Below the pieces are notes generated by a model. That model saw only the letters and a program-made list of their open reading frames with translations. It was not told where the DNA came from and did not search any database. A stretch of DNA of 64,000 nt, taken from assembly GCF_035083965.1 (NCBI RefSeq), contig NC_089724.1, positions 18,060,974 to 18,124,973 on the forward strand, in the 5' to 3' direction. The position numbers were made by a program, and so were the translations under genes. This DNA comes from Branchiostoma lanceolatum. Lineage: Eukaryota > Chordata > Leptocardii > Amphioxiformes > Branchiostomatidae. Numbering within the stretch: the stretch's first letter is position 1; each line of letters starts with the position of its first letter. Below, one piece after another: positions 21,301 to 33,252 of the stretch.

Positions 21301-24300
21301 AGCACATAGCACAATGAGTATGATGTGAAGAGACAAAATTTGTGTTGGTTGTGTTGCCATGTAGTCCTACGCATCAAGTACAATGTATTGCAGAACATGT
21401 CATATGTGTAGCATATTCTAACCTACCTTTATTTAGAAACAGGAATAACTGTCTTTTGGGTAACTAAAATTTGTCTATTTGCTTCACAAAAATAATGTTT
21501 GTTTGTTTGTTTGTTTGTTTGTTTGCTATACACAGAGTATGACGACAATACTGGGGAGTTTCAACTGGAGTTGAGGCAACAGGAGAAACTTGCCTCTGCC
21601 ATCTTCAACAAAATGGCCTCCAACATTTGGACACCGTTTATCAGGTGTGTCTGTTGGTCCTCTTTGAAAAAAAAAAACTCTTCACACTTCCATATTTTCT
21701 TTGTTAAGAGTGTCCCACAATGCCAAATCTATTTGTTAAGTAAGATCAAAGCCTGTAACTTTGCACTTCGGGCTTAGAATAAAAAGAAATACCGGTAATA
21801 GGATAAGAAACAGCAATTCTATATACATATGAACATACTAACTACTGACTGACTGACTGAGAAGCTGCAAACAATGGCTAATAAACATCAGAGAAAAACA
21901 TGATCTCTGCTATTGGTAGAAAACAAATGTTCTTTTGGCAACTTTAAAGGTGAAATATCCCAGATAAATATTGTATTTCTTGGTGAAGAGTGCATTGTAT
22001 AATGTGTCCTTTCCTGTTTATTCCAGGTTCACAGGCTGGTTCCTACACAAGGCCCTGGGGCATCTGCTGTCATCTATCCAGGTGCACCGTGGGCAGATCG
22101 ACATGATCAAACAGGCAGCAGAGGTATACATATCAGGGGGCAGGGTGAATGGGTCAACAGATTTGAACAATAGCTATTTGTAGATACAGATAGTCAAAGT
22201 TGAACATGGTGAACGCATGCACACTAGTGAGATGACGTGTATGATATTAGGTAAAAACAGATACACAGAGAGCTTTTGCACACACAGAGAACATAACATC
22301 TATCAGTAAGCCTGTAGATGTTGTTGTTTTTAGTGAAAAGATACAGGTGCAGGAAATACAATCATCTATACTGTAATTATTTCATGTTGTTCCCACTAAC
22401 AGACGGGGATGCCACTGGTATTCCTGCCCACCCATCGGTCCCACCTAGACTACATTCTCCTCACCTTCCTACTGTGGAACCACGAAATTCAGGCACCTCA
22501 CGTGGCTGCAGGGGACAACCTCAGGATTCCCTTCTTCTCGTAAGTCAACTTTTCAAAATGACACAGCCAGTGCCTCGAATCGTGATCATGCTATTCCGTC
22601 ATGTACCTGTCTGGACTTGAAGCTAATTACATAAGGACGATTCTATGGAAATACCTACAACTAGAACAAAGCACTAGATTTTGCTGGGTTCTGCTATAGA
22701 AAGGACACCGATTGAATGATTTTATACATTGGATGCTAAGACCTGGAAATTACTCTAAAGGCAATATGCATGCAGGACAATGGCTGAAAGTTGCAACATG
22801 CATTCTAACTAGAAAGTTTCTCATTGCTGCAGATCACACCCCTTCTGAAATATCTTCATTGCTACAGCATATAATATTATGCAGTCTTGTCTAACAGATG
22901 AAACGTTTGCATCATGCCCTCTCTCTGTTTCCCCAGCTCCCTTATGTGCCACCTGGGGGGCTTCTTCATCAGAAGGAAACTGGATGATGTTTATGGAAAG
23001 AAAGACTATGTCTATAGAGCTGTGTTACACACGGTGAGTTCAACCATGTTCACAGCAGCATATGTATGTGCAGGCCAGTAATTTCAGTGTTCAACTTGCC
23101 CTGTATGTAATACAGTATGCAAATACACCCATATCAGTCACATGCAGTAAAGACTGGTCCGTCCTCACACCAGTAATGAACTATGTTTATCAATTGGATA
23201 TTCGGACTGGGTCATAGTGTAATACTTGTACTTAGATATTAGGTAACATGCAGTCCCGAAATGTTCACACAGTGTTTGTGTTTGCATGTTTTACTGCATG
23301 GGCAAGCAAGTGAAGGGGTACACCAGCCTTGTCTTCAGAGGTACACAATGCAATGCATTAGATTTTAGATTATATAGAGGTTAAAGGCAATACAGAATGG
23401 AAATGGATAGTTTCTACTTTAAACCCTGTCTACACGACATCTATGTGTGAGCAACTCCCACCCTTGTGAGATGGGGAATAACAGGTGATAAACTGGATAG
23501 TGTGTGAGTGCGTGAGTGAAATGCCGAGCATCTAACCTAGGTTATGCAATTGCATCATTCCTGGGAATAAACTTGATAATAAAAACAGCACAAACCTTTG
23601 AACTGAACTCTTTGTTACATGTACTTTCTTTCCACAGTACATGGAGGAGCTGCTGAGACAAGGACAGTCCTTGGAGTTCTTCATAGGTGGGAAACTTCAA
23701 ATGTCATGATTACCTGAGTGTTAAAAGAGCATTGTATCGAAGTTTTCAAAATTTTCAAGAGGCTTTTCCAAAGGCAAATTAATAGTAGAAAATTAGACCA
23801 TTCATTCTTTGCTTCTGTTCTATCCTTTTTTCATCATCACTTTCTTGGTTCCTTTTGATCTTTTATGAGATACAAATCCAAAGCAAAAAAAAGCAAAAGT
23901 ATGAGAAGAATGTTGTATCAAAAAATTGTCCCAAAGTGTGGAGAAATATCAGGACTGGTGTTTTTATTAACAGAAATTTTGCAAAAATGTTTTTTATTGT
24001 CAGAGGGAGGGAGAACAAGAACAGGAAAGGCTGTGGTTCCCAAGGGAGGTCTGTTATCTGTTGTTGTGGATGCTTACATGGCAGGTGAGTTGTCTTATGT
24101 GGCTACTTGTTGCTGCATGATATTAGATGTCAAAACTTATACATTCAATCACTGTCTGTCTGAATTTTAAATGCTGTAAATACATTTAAGTTTGCATGGT
24201 GTTTATTTCGCGGTAGGGAGAAAATGGAGTGTTTGCGGTGGTTTTAAGTTCACGTTGGAAACAATAGAAGCGCTACAGTCATGGGTGGGCAAAAAAAAAT

Positions 24301-27300
24301 GTGGTTTTAAGTTCTCGCTGAAAAGTTCACCTTGAAAACCCCAAACATAAAACTACCACTAACATTTCTGCATTTACAGTAGTCATTATGATCTTCTTCT
24401 GTGTCCTCAGGAGCCATCTCAGATGTCTATCTGGTTCCTGTCAGTTTCAGTTATGAGAAAACACTGGAGGGCAACTTCAGGTCTGAGGAGATGGTGGGTC
24501 CTGGTTAATAAGTTAACATGTTATTTCACTAACTAGTCTTGCCACTTGGCAGCCTTAAGTTAGCCATCAAGGTATTCAGCAATTTATATTTTGCAGATCC
24601 TCTCTGTATACTGGTAGTTTGTGGTAGAACATTTGGTAGTCTACATCTTGTGGGTTGACCTCTCGTTAAACTCCTTCACTCTGTGATTGTGAGTGGGTCA
24701 GGTAGGTAGGAAATAGTGGAGCAATTGGGTCCTATTGTACTTTTTGTGTCTAGGGAATTCCCAAGAAGAAGGAGACATTCCTACAGGCAGTGATGGGGGT
24801 ATGGTCAGCCTTCAGGTCCAGTTTTGGTCAAGTGCGGGCGGACTTTGCTCAGCCCATGTCACTACAGGTCAGTTACATCAGTATAGGAGATGAGTCACTA
24901 TCAACCGTGGTTGTGGTCTTTGCACAGTTACTTTCATCTACATTAAGGACTTTGGTTGGTTATGATTCTACTCAGAGGCAATAGAGTAAATCAGTCATCT
25001 AGTCTGAAAGAAGAAGACCAGGTAAAGCATGTCGAAATGACAGTGTATTCTGGATTTAAATCACTTGAATTTCTGTGATGATATTTCAGCCATAGCTTTA
25101 ATGAATTAATGCTTGATTAAGGTGATTTAGATAATTATAATGAGGGAAACTATGTTCTCAAATTAGAATTTGTTCAAATTTAGATTTGAAACTTGCGACA
25201 GTTCCCACAAATCTACAGATGGCCTGATTTTTATACTTCTGAATGTAGTTTTGTATGATCCTTAGTTAGTTGATTTGATTCCCACTTGAGAATCAAACTT
25301 GTCACTTGAGAATCAAACTCCTCAACCCCTTGTATCCATATTGTAGGAGTATCTTGACTCCGCTGAGTCCCCGGGCGGAGCTGTGTTCTCTCGTTTAGCT
25401 GGTAACCATAGCCCGTCAGAGATGCGGCGTATCGGGAGTGACCACTCCATATATGGGACTGACATTGTGAAGGAGGAACAAAGACTGCTTGTCAAGGGAC
25501 TAGCAGAGCACGTTCTGTACAGTATGTGTGATGTTATACCTTCCTAGCACAGTATGTATTGTAGCATTGATTTAGTCATTTACATTACTGGCTTACGTCC
25601 AGCTACGTGATAGACAAATATTCCATCTAGCAATTGTATGTCTGATTTGGTTGCATACATGTAAATGTCTGCCAGACAAACAGTTTATGTAGCAACATTG
25701 TGTAATCTGCATCACCCTCAGTCCCAGCCTTCCCGCAGGTCTAGTCGCCCTCCGGCCTTCCGGTGCTCCAATCTGCGGTCGAGCTGGTACCTCGGGTGAT
25801 GCAAAATACATTGGAATACATCTGTAACAGTAACTGATAGCAATGCCGTATTGAAAAGACCGACTGTAGTTAATGACAGCTGTACTGTTGTTCCTCTGCC
25901 CCTCCAATAGATGCAGTCCAGACTACAGCAATAATGAGCACCCAGCTGGTGGCCTTCATGTTCCTGGCTGTACACAGACAGGTGGGTAACTTTGGTTTAA
26001 AGTTTGTTATCCCTGAGCTTGTTATGTCCTTGTCTATGCCTATTCCTACCCCTTGTTTGCACCTGTTACTAACTGCACGGCTGCTAATAATCCTTATAGT
26101 GGGCTAAGCAGTAAAGAAGAAGTCCATGACTAAACTTAAGATAATTATAAGGATTTGCAGTAAAATGAAGTTGGTAGATGCACATGTACACAAGCAAACT
26201 CCTCCAAATAACAAAATGCGATGTATTAGAAAACTTAGAATGTACATTTGTATTTTCTTGCTCCAGGGAGCAACTTGGGCTGAACTTGAGAAGTCGTTTG
26301 AGCACATCCGAAGTGAGATTCTTCTCCGTGGTCGCGATGTCGGGTTCACGGGCAACGCATCCGCTGTCCTCAGACATGCCATGGAGTTGCTAGGCAACCA
26401 GCTCTTCACATGGGAGACACCAAGCAACAACAGAAAGAAGAACCAGAACAACAACCATGTAAAAAGGGAGGAAGAGAGAAGGATTCTGATACCGAATCTG
26501 GGACTACCTTCAGTCTTTGATCTAACATATTATGGATCCAATGTCATGTCCGTCTTCCTTATTGAGTCTGTTTTGGGTAAGTTTGGTTTGATGTCTTTAT
26601 TTATGGGATGTCATTGGTAAACTGTTTATGATCCCGTAGACTTTTAGACAGAAAATATGTTTATGTCATCCATTTTCCAGGTAAGATGGGACATAGGTTT
26701 GAGGGTGCAAATTGTGGCAGAAAGAAGCCACCAATCGAAATTAAGTACAGTACTAGCAGTTCACTTGTGATGGCTTTGACATACTCAATTTAGGTTTGTG
26801 AAATAGATTATATACTGTACATGCAGTATGAAACCTATGTAGCATGCAGGCCAGAACTGTTTGTATCAGTAGGTTGGTGATTTCTGGACATGCCTGAGCA
26901 CAACTTCATGACCTTGGACTTAAATTTTCACTTAGACAGAACATCTCATTGTTGTCAGTTTTGGCTACAAACTCAAACCTTACCAAAAATTGGAAGTTGG
27001 AGGAAGTATTAAGATTTAGACTTCCACATACATAGTTGACCCCTTGTCCATCTCTGCTATTGTTGAATATCTCTGCCCAGCCACAGCCATGAGTGCAGTA
27101 TCAGAGGGCCTGGCTAATACAGTCCACCTACAGGAGGGAGAGCACATGGTGGTGTCCAGACAGGCCCTGCTGCTGAAGGCCAATGAACTCAGCCAGCTGC
27201 TACAGATGGAGTTCATATTTGCACCAGTAGGTGGCCCTCTTTAGCTCACAGTTGATGTCATTGCTCATGTACATGTGCATGTATGTGAAATGTATTGAAT

Positions 27301-29051
27301 ATACATGTATCTGCTTGTTGCTGATGCTGAAGCTCATCAGTGTACAATAGGTGTCAATGTTGGAAATAGAGCCACCCTTGCGTAATGTGTTGTTACTTTC
27401 AACGAAGTTAGTGGCAATGTGGTACTTCATGATTACAGCTGAGTAACTCCATTCTATATTCTATTGAAGTTGTGTGAAACTAAGAAAAAGTACTCTTATT
27501 TGGCCATTAAGAAGTGGTTTGTGAATGATTTTTTTACAAATAAAATATTGATGGTGTTTAATTTCCTTTGTCCAGAGCTGCAGTTGTCTGGAGGATGCGG
27601 TCAGGGACGGACTGGACTCCCTTCTCCACTCAGACCTGCTGCTGACCGATGAACAGGACAGCACGTCCAGTCAGAGGGAGAAGCAGTGGGCTGACCAGCT
27701 GGCCTTCGCTACATCCTGGGAAGACCAGGCAGAGGACATAGATGGGTCACCTGTAGTGCAGGACTTGTCATATAGGGTAGGGGGCACTAGCGTGTTGGAA
27801 GGATGTCATGATCAACAACTAACAAAGTTCATACACCTGACAAGAGTAGTGGCAGAAACCTCACCCATGGGCATTTGACAATACAGTTACTGTAGTTGAT
27901 ACCATGATAGTAATCCCCTAGACCTTAGTAGTTTCTGACATAGATAGATTTCTAGGCAATGCAAAATACTAAAAACTTGCTCAAATGTCATCCTTTTGTA
28001 GCTTCTAGTCCACAATTGTATGTTCCTGACCAAGATTCAAGCATAAGGGATAGCATTTAAAAAGAGGCATATGAAAACTTGATTCCTAACACGTCTGTTA
28101 CCTTCAAGACTCTACTTGTGGAGTAATTCTCAACATACCTGTTCCCCTGTACAGCTGAATACCGCAGCTACACATATCCAGAAGTTGGGTTTCCTGCAGA
28201 GCATCCTGGCTGGTATGGTGGAGGCATACTGGGTGTCGGCCTCTCACCTGGAGGTGTTACAGGGCGGGGACATGACGGAGGAGAAGTACCTGCAGTCCTT
28301 ACAGAAGTTTGCCATCAGGAGAGTGGAAGATGGGGTTGCAACACGCAGTAAGTGTTGCATCTTTACGTTGCACATGTGCATACAGTCTGTTTACATTATA
28401 CATGTACAACACGTTATTACTCCACCACACTAAGCTGTCAAATATTTTTGCCTTTCAAAGACAAATTTAATGTGAATGAGAATAGAGGAATCTACATTAA
28501 CACTCTAGCTTTCTACCAGGAAATACTCACAAGACAAGCTTATACTGTTGTAGATTAGAAGGTTGTAAGGGAAAGTTTAAATTTTAGATACATTAGAATG
28601 GATACAAATGAAGTATAATAAAAAAAGGCATCACTTAAGATGATGTACGAAAAGAGCCAAAAGAATAGCTTGGAGTCCAGTCTTGTTCTCTTTGGTCTGC
28701 TTCCAACGGTTCCTACTCTGATGTGGGTAGTTACCATTGGAAGTGAACTAAAGCTAACAAGACTGGACTCCAGGCACCCACAACAATACAACTACTGTCT
28801 TGAAGATGTTTCAGTCCCCAACACTAAATATATGAGATGTGGTGTTTTCAAGTTAGTTGTTTCTCTTTCCAGGTGAAAGCTGTTCATCAGAAACCCTGAA
28901 GAACTCCCTGAAGATGCTGAGTCATCGTAAGGTTATCTCTCACTTTTTTGACAGCGACGGCACGAGGAAGGTAGAACTATATGGTGGTTACCGTGACAAC
29001 CAAGAACTGACCAGATTCATCGATAGTGTGGGGATGTTCAAGACCTGGTAG
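18302..29051 (+). CDS. GPAM: Glycerol-3-phosphate acyltransferase 1, mitochondrial type
   Basis: Coding exons: 18302-18420, 18753-18882, 19164-19278, 19428-19456, 19581-19651, 20047-20064, 20765-20881, 21096-21139, 21536-21644, 22027-22123, 22403-22539, 22937-23033, 23638-23686, 24004-24084, 24411-24493, 24754-24867, 25347-25521, 25911-25981, 26267-26576, 27036-27226, 27576-27776, 28155-28347, 28873-29051; 909 aa. The enzyme makes lysophosphatidic acid from glycerol 3-phosphate and acyl-CoA, the first step of glycerolipid synthesis, at the outer mitochondrial membrane. The acyltransferase blocks are complete: HRSHLD (294-299), GGFFIRR (336-342), FIEGGRTRTGK (376-386) and VYLVPVSFSY (410-419). 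The long C-terminal region aligns with vertebrate GPAM by eye, ending FIDSVGMFKTW. Model details that are inferred are the exon ending 19278 (donor GTAGGG) and the 18-nt microexon 20047-20064. The start codon lies just after an acceptor, so 5' UTR exons exist upstream. Confidence 0.95.
19288..19391. repeat. Tandem duplication, two ~50-bp units
   Basis: In the GPAM intron after the exon ending 19278. TTTAGTTTGTCC(T/A)GTGGG and GTATGTTTTAGGGGTTATGA each occur twice, 55-60 bp apart. Confidence 0.8.
19678..19797. repeat. Dispersed repeat, copy 2 (~118 bp)
   Basis: Second near-identical copy of the 16403-16521 repeat, in the same orientation, 27 nt after the donor of GPAM coding exon 5 (exon ending 19651). 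High identity implies recent insertion or gene conversion. Confidence 0.85.
21497..21525. repeat. (GTTT)n microsatellite beside a GPAM acceptor
   Basis: About seven GTTT units immediately before the acceptor of the exon starting at 21536. They form most of its pyrimidine/T tract. Confidence 0.85.
24174..24382. mobile_element. Interspersed MITE-like repeat, copy 1
   Basis: Its ends are inverted copies of TACTGTAAATGCAG. The interior has TTCGCGGTxG and GTTTTAAGTTC phrases in both orientations, so the whole unit is an imperfect palindrome. It lies in a GPAM intron, ending 28 bp before the exon at 24411. Related to 35557-35761 and 61200-61380. Confidence 0.75.
28671..28772. repeat. 102-nt imperfect hairpin in the last GPAM intron
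   Basis: Outer arms 28671-28687 and 28756-28772 are exact reverse complements (TGGAGTCCAGTCTTGTT). The interior also pairs with several mismatches, leaving a ~10-nt loop. It is a foldback remnant or a possible structured RNA. Confidence 0.75.
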
Positions 29052-30382
29052 TTAGGTTGACAAGAGATTACTGTAACAGTTACTCCTTTCAAGTGGTAAA
29101 GAGGTGAGGAGATTTAATGGTAGTGTGTGGTTGTGATGATTCAGGAAGTGGGAAGGAACTGTTACAGTTTAAGCAGCTAATGATCTTACAAAGCATCCAT
29201 TTAGTAGAAAGGAAAAAGTGAAGTAGAAGAAATAGCCCTCTTTTTGCTTCTAGGTTGATGTTGTTACTCTCAGGGGACTTGGTTTCTTTCAAGTAATCTC
29301 ATAATCATTATGGTCCCTGCAAGTGTAAAACTGAGTGCCATGATTACATGTACCTGTGCATACAGTATATGCTTTTATCATATTATCTCCTTTGTAGTGC
29401 TGTTTTGTGCAATATTTGAACAGTGACTATGGACAGTGGTAGCCATTTTGGTATTGTGATATGTTGGCCCAGGAAAGTAGGATGATTTCGTTTTTGTTTT
29501 CTTTGGTCCAAGATGCAGAGTTGCTTTTTCCTAAGATATATTATGATAAAGAGAGATATGAAGGCTTGCAAAGGTGCGACATGAATTATCAGTCATGTTA
29601 AGATGTATGTAGTAATGTTGCCACTTCCCACTACCACTTGCAACCCCCTCCTTCCCCACTCTGCCAAATACAATCCTGGTATTTAACTGTATATAGGCCT
29701 AGATTTAGGTACTGCACAACCCTCTACACAAACCAACAGGTCTAGAGAGGAATATAGCTGAACAAAGACTGGCATTCTGGCCAGAATGTAACATTACAGA
29801 ACGTGGGATGTTCTAAACTGTCAGTATTTTATATGCAATCACAAGGTATTGGAGATGATATACATGTATATGTGAGGGTGCAATCATGGCTGCTTTGCTA
29901 GTTTCAAAAAGATATTGTATCATTTGTTGCTTCACTTTATAGCAGGTCTTGATACCTGTTTAAAGAGGTCACAAGCCATAAAGTTGCATGTTACTTGAAA
30001 GCTGATAGTAGGGCTGTGTACCTGAACACTGTACAGTACTTGTAAAATCGTTTATGTACAGGTTCAAAACATTATGGTATAGGGATTATTGGACACATAT
30101 ACTCCTTTCAGACAAGAAAAGGTAAGTTCTGCAGTAGACATGACTATTAAGCACTTAAGAAAGACATCCGAAAAATTGGCCAGTCCAGACCTGTACCAGA
30201 CCTCTGCTATGATATCTGAACTAGACCTAGTACAAAGTAGCTACCTCTGTGAAGAATGGTAAAATGTCATATGGAAATAATATTCTCATTCAAAATACTT
30301 AATATACGTGTACATCGCAGCCAACTGGGAAGTTGTAACTCTGGAGGAAACAGTTTCACAAGAATCTAACCATCAGAGTGAA

Positions 30383-30621
30383 GCCCCCTCTCACTGGACC
30401 TGCGGCACGCTGGCAGCATCGCTACGCCCTAAACTGGATTTGTTACCCTTGACTTTATAATGGGAATATCATTCAAAACATACAAGTATGACCAAAAAGA
30501 CACCAAAACACACAAAGGTTAAAAAGGTTTGTTTTTGATGATGAAATTCATTGGGTGCTTTGTCAATTTGATCGGCCGCAGCAATGCCGCCAGCGTGCCG
30601 TGGGTCCAATGAGAGGGGGGC
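30383..30621. mobile_element. 239-bp MITE with ~32-bp terminal inverted repeats
   Basis: The left end GCCCCCTCTCACTGGACC and the right end, read on the opposite strand, GCCCCCCTCTCATTGGACC are inverted copies and extend through GGCACGCTGGC. The interior resembles 785-1020. No open frame of note. Confidence 0.75.
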
Positions 30622-30816
30622 TTAAAGCATGTATAATATGTAGAGTAGGCAGTGTTTGCAAAGAAATTCTAGTTTATCAGTAGGACATGTAAAATGGTGC
30701 CACACAATTGATAGAGAATATGCAAAGGTCTGATGTTAGAGCAGATTTGTAGTTGTGTAGAGGCATGAATAATGTGTATTTGGTACAGTAGGTTTCGTGA
30801 AAAGGAAATAATAAGC

Positions 30817-30822
30817 AATAAA
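30817..30822 (+). terminator. Possible polyadenylation signal for GPAM
   Basis: AATAAA 1.77 kb after the GPAM stop, followed by T-rich sequence. It would imply a long 3' UTR that includes the element at 30383-30621. Weakly supported. Confidence 0.3.
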
Positions 30823-30879
30823 GTTACAGCCATGTTGAATTTTCATGTTTTTTTGTTCTTCAAGGATCCATGTTAACTT

Positions 30880-30973
30880 AAGGTTATGTAGGACATTGTT
30901 ATCAAAGATTATGTTTACTTGCACTGAAGGTTATGTAGGACATTGGTATTAAAGATTATGTTTACATGTACTG
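30880..30973. repeat. Tandem duplication of a 47-bp unit
   Basis: Units 30880-30926 and 30927-30973 both begin AAGGTTATGTAGGACATTG and end near GTACTG/GCACTG, with about four differences. Confidence 0.85.
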
Positions 30974-33060
30974 AACTAGGGACCTCTTATTTCAAATATA
31001 CACTATGTACAATTGACAAAGCAGTATCAATTGTACACTGTATGTACAATTGATAAAGCAGGTTATTTTTGAAGCGTGATGTTTTAGGTGAAGGGTAATG
31101 TTTTGATATAGTATACCTTCAATTACAGATGAAATACAAATTAAACAACTTGTATTTGGGGTTCACTGTAACTAATAGGACTACAGTTCAGAAGAAGAGG
31201 TTAGCCACAAGCACATGTACATGCTTCTGAATCAATCAATCGTTTGCAGGCATCAGTGTCTGATGCATGGTGGCTGCAGACGTGCATAGGGCTGAATGCA
31301 TCATGCAAATTCTGATGTATGTTCAATGTGGCAGATTTTGTTGCCTTTCTGTAAATTTTGCAAGCCCCTGTAAGAAGCCACTTCGAATTCCAAAAACCTT
31401 AGTCACATAAATCCACTCATTCATGGGTGACTTAGCTAACACACACAACTCAGCCATCTGCTCAAAAACATGGTAGCCACAGAAGTAACTAGAAATTGAT
31501 CTCATACCAAATTTGTAGAGTTTTTGTGAATTTCTTCATGCCCTAGCCTTCACAGATGTTAGCGATCCTCCCTTTCCCTCCTTCAGTTAATCTCCCTGCG
31601 ATCAGGGATCATTTGTCAGGGATGGTTGACCAGTTGTCCATGGACCATACCAATTTATTTTCAGGAACGTGTGTATCAACCTGTAATGCTGCAGTATCTG
31701 AAAATGTTGCTAAGGGCCAAGACCGCTGTGGTTTTTCAAGACCAAAATGACTATCAACATACCAAAATTCATACAAATCCACCCAAATGATCTTCAGTTA
31801 TACCAGTACGTGCAAACACAACCAAAAACAGAACCTCTGTCTGAGGTGAACCTCCTTCACAGAGGTAACAAAACATGACAACAGACTATAAAATGTCAGC
31901 ATCATTTTACTCTTTTCATGAAGGGGAGGTCAATGGATGGAATGCAGTATGAATGTACATTACAATGCAACAGAACAATGCAACAAACTTAGATAAGCTG
32001 TACCAAGGTATTCATATATGAAACAGAGAAAATGCATTGTTAACTCCTTGCAAGACTTATCTGTGAGATCCCTCGCAAAAAATGTAAAAGAATACTTAGA
32101 TGGTTTCTTGAATATCGTAACCTCAATTTTAACTCTTTCTACTGACATTTCTCAGTTCTTCACAAAATATAGTTATAGGTGGAATGTAATATGTGTAATT
32201 GCACTTTTTTATGACTACTTTTTGTGCTACCTCTTTTGTTGTTTTCTTAAATAACAAACCTTTTCTACAAAAAACAAAACTAGAACTACAGTATGCCAAA
32301 CATTTTCTTTGCTGTTTCTCCATTTTGAACTTTCTTGCTTAGATGCTTGAGTAAATGAATGAATAAGCAGAAGCACAAAAATAACTTAAACAACAAAATA
32401 ACAACGATAAAGACTATCTGCTACATGGCTTTGTACAGCACCACTAGCCGGAGTGTCATACTGGCCATCCTTTTATAAAGACTGATCTAGAAACTTTTTT
32501 TCTGCTGTTTTCAAAATATAAACTCTTTGATATTATAATACTGTATCTCTGTTTCCACAACACTTTTACCTCTGAGTAAAGTAACATACACAGAGTAATT
32601 CAACCTTCTCTCTGTTGTCTTCTGGAAGACCTGTGCCTGAACAACACATGGGGCAATCTTCTTCCACAGTCGCTGTAAAGTTATCTCCATTCTAGGTAGT
32701 CAAATGTTACATAAATCGCAAGAAACAATCTATAAACCTGTTTGAAAGCTTTTCAAGACATATAAACATAAAAACTTAAGCTTACCATATAGAATAGTCG
32801 TAAGAAATGTTTTTCATACGTTTCCAGCCTTTCCACAAAAAAATGCAACATGTATAAATGTTGAGTGTTTACGAGCACCAGTAAATTGCATTATGATGAT
32901 GCCAGAAAAGAAAAAGCTCTTCTGTTTTAACTATATTATAGATAGTTTGGCAAAAGAATAGTCCTGGGACTGCAACAAAAGTCTACCTATTTCCTTAAAC
33001 ATACTGCTTACCCATTCCAATAGCCCTATGTAGAACCTTGTAATATAGACTACTGTCATG

Positions 33061-33066
33061 TTTATT
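33061..33066 (-). terminator. Polyadenylation signal AATAAA, CCNJ
   Basis: AATAAA on the minus strand about 190 nt beyond the CCNJ stop at 33253-33255. Confidence 0.5.
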
Positions 33067-33252
33067 GATCAAAATATATAACACTCTAACCCCACTCTCC
33101 TGAGTACATGTTCTAGTAGCAGGCATAATCTTCACACTTTCTGAACACAAAAGAAGAGTAACAAAGGTCTTCTTGGTCCCATCTTGTCATTGCACAGTAG
33201 TTCACACATATAAGTGGTGTGTCTGATAAACCCTGAGAATATGGAGGTCCCA

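Larger units (their letters stand above)
29052..33060. other. Tail-to-tail intergenic region between GPAM and CCNJ
   Basis: No coding exon recognised. Contents: GPAM 3' UTR, a fragment with a hAT-like end (TAGGGCTGTGTACC near 30008), a 239-bp TIR element (30383-30621), a 47-bp tandem duplication (30880-30973), repeated GTACAATTGA(C/T)AAAGCAG at about 31009-31060, and a diverged dispersed repeat at about 31230-31870. Confidence 0.5.
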
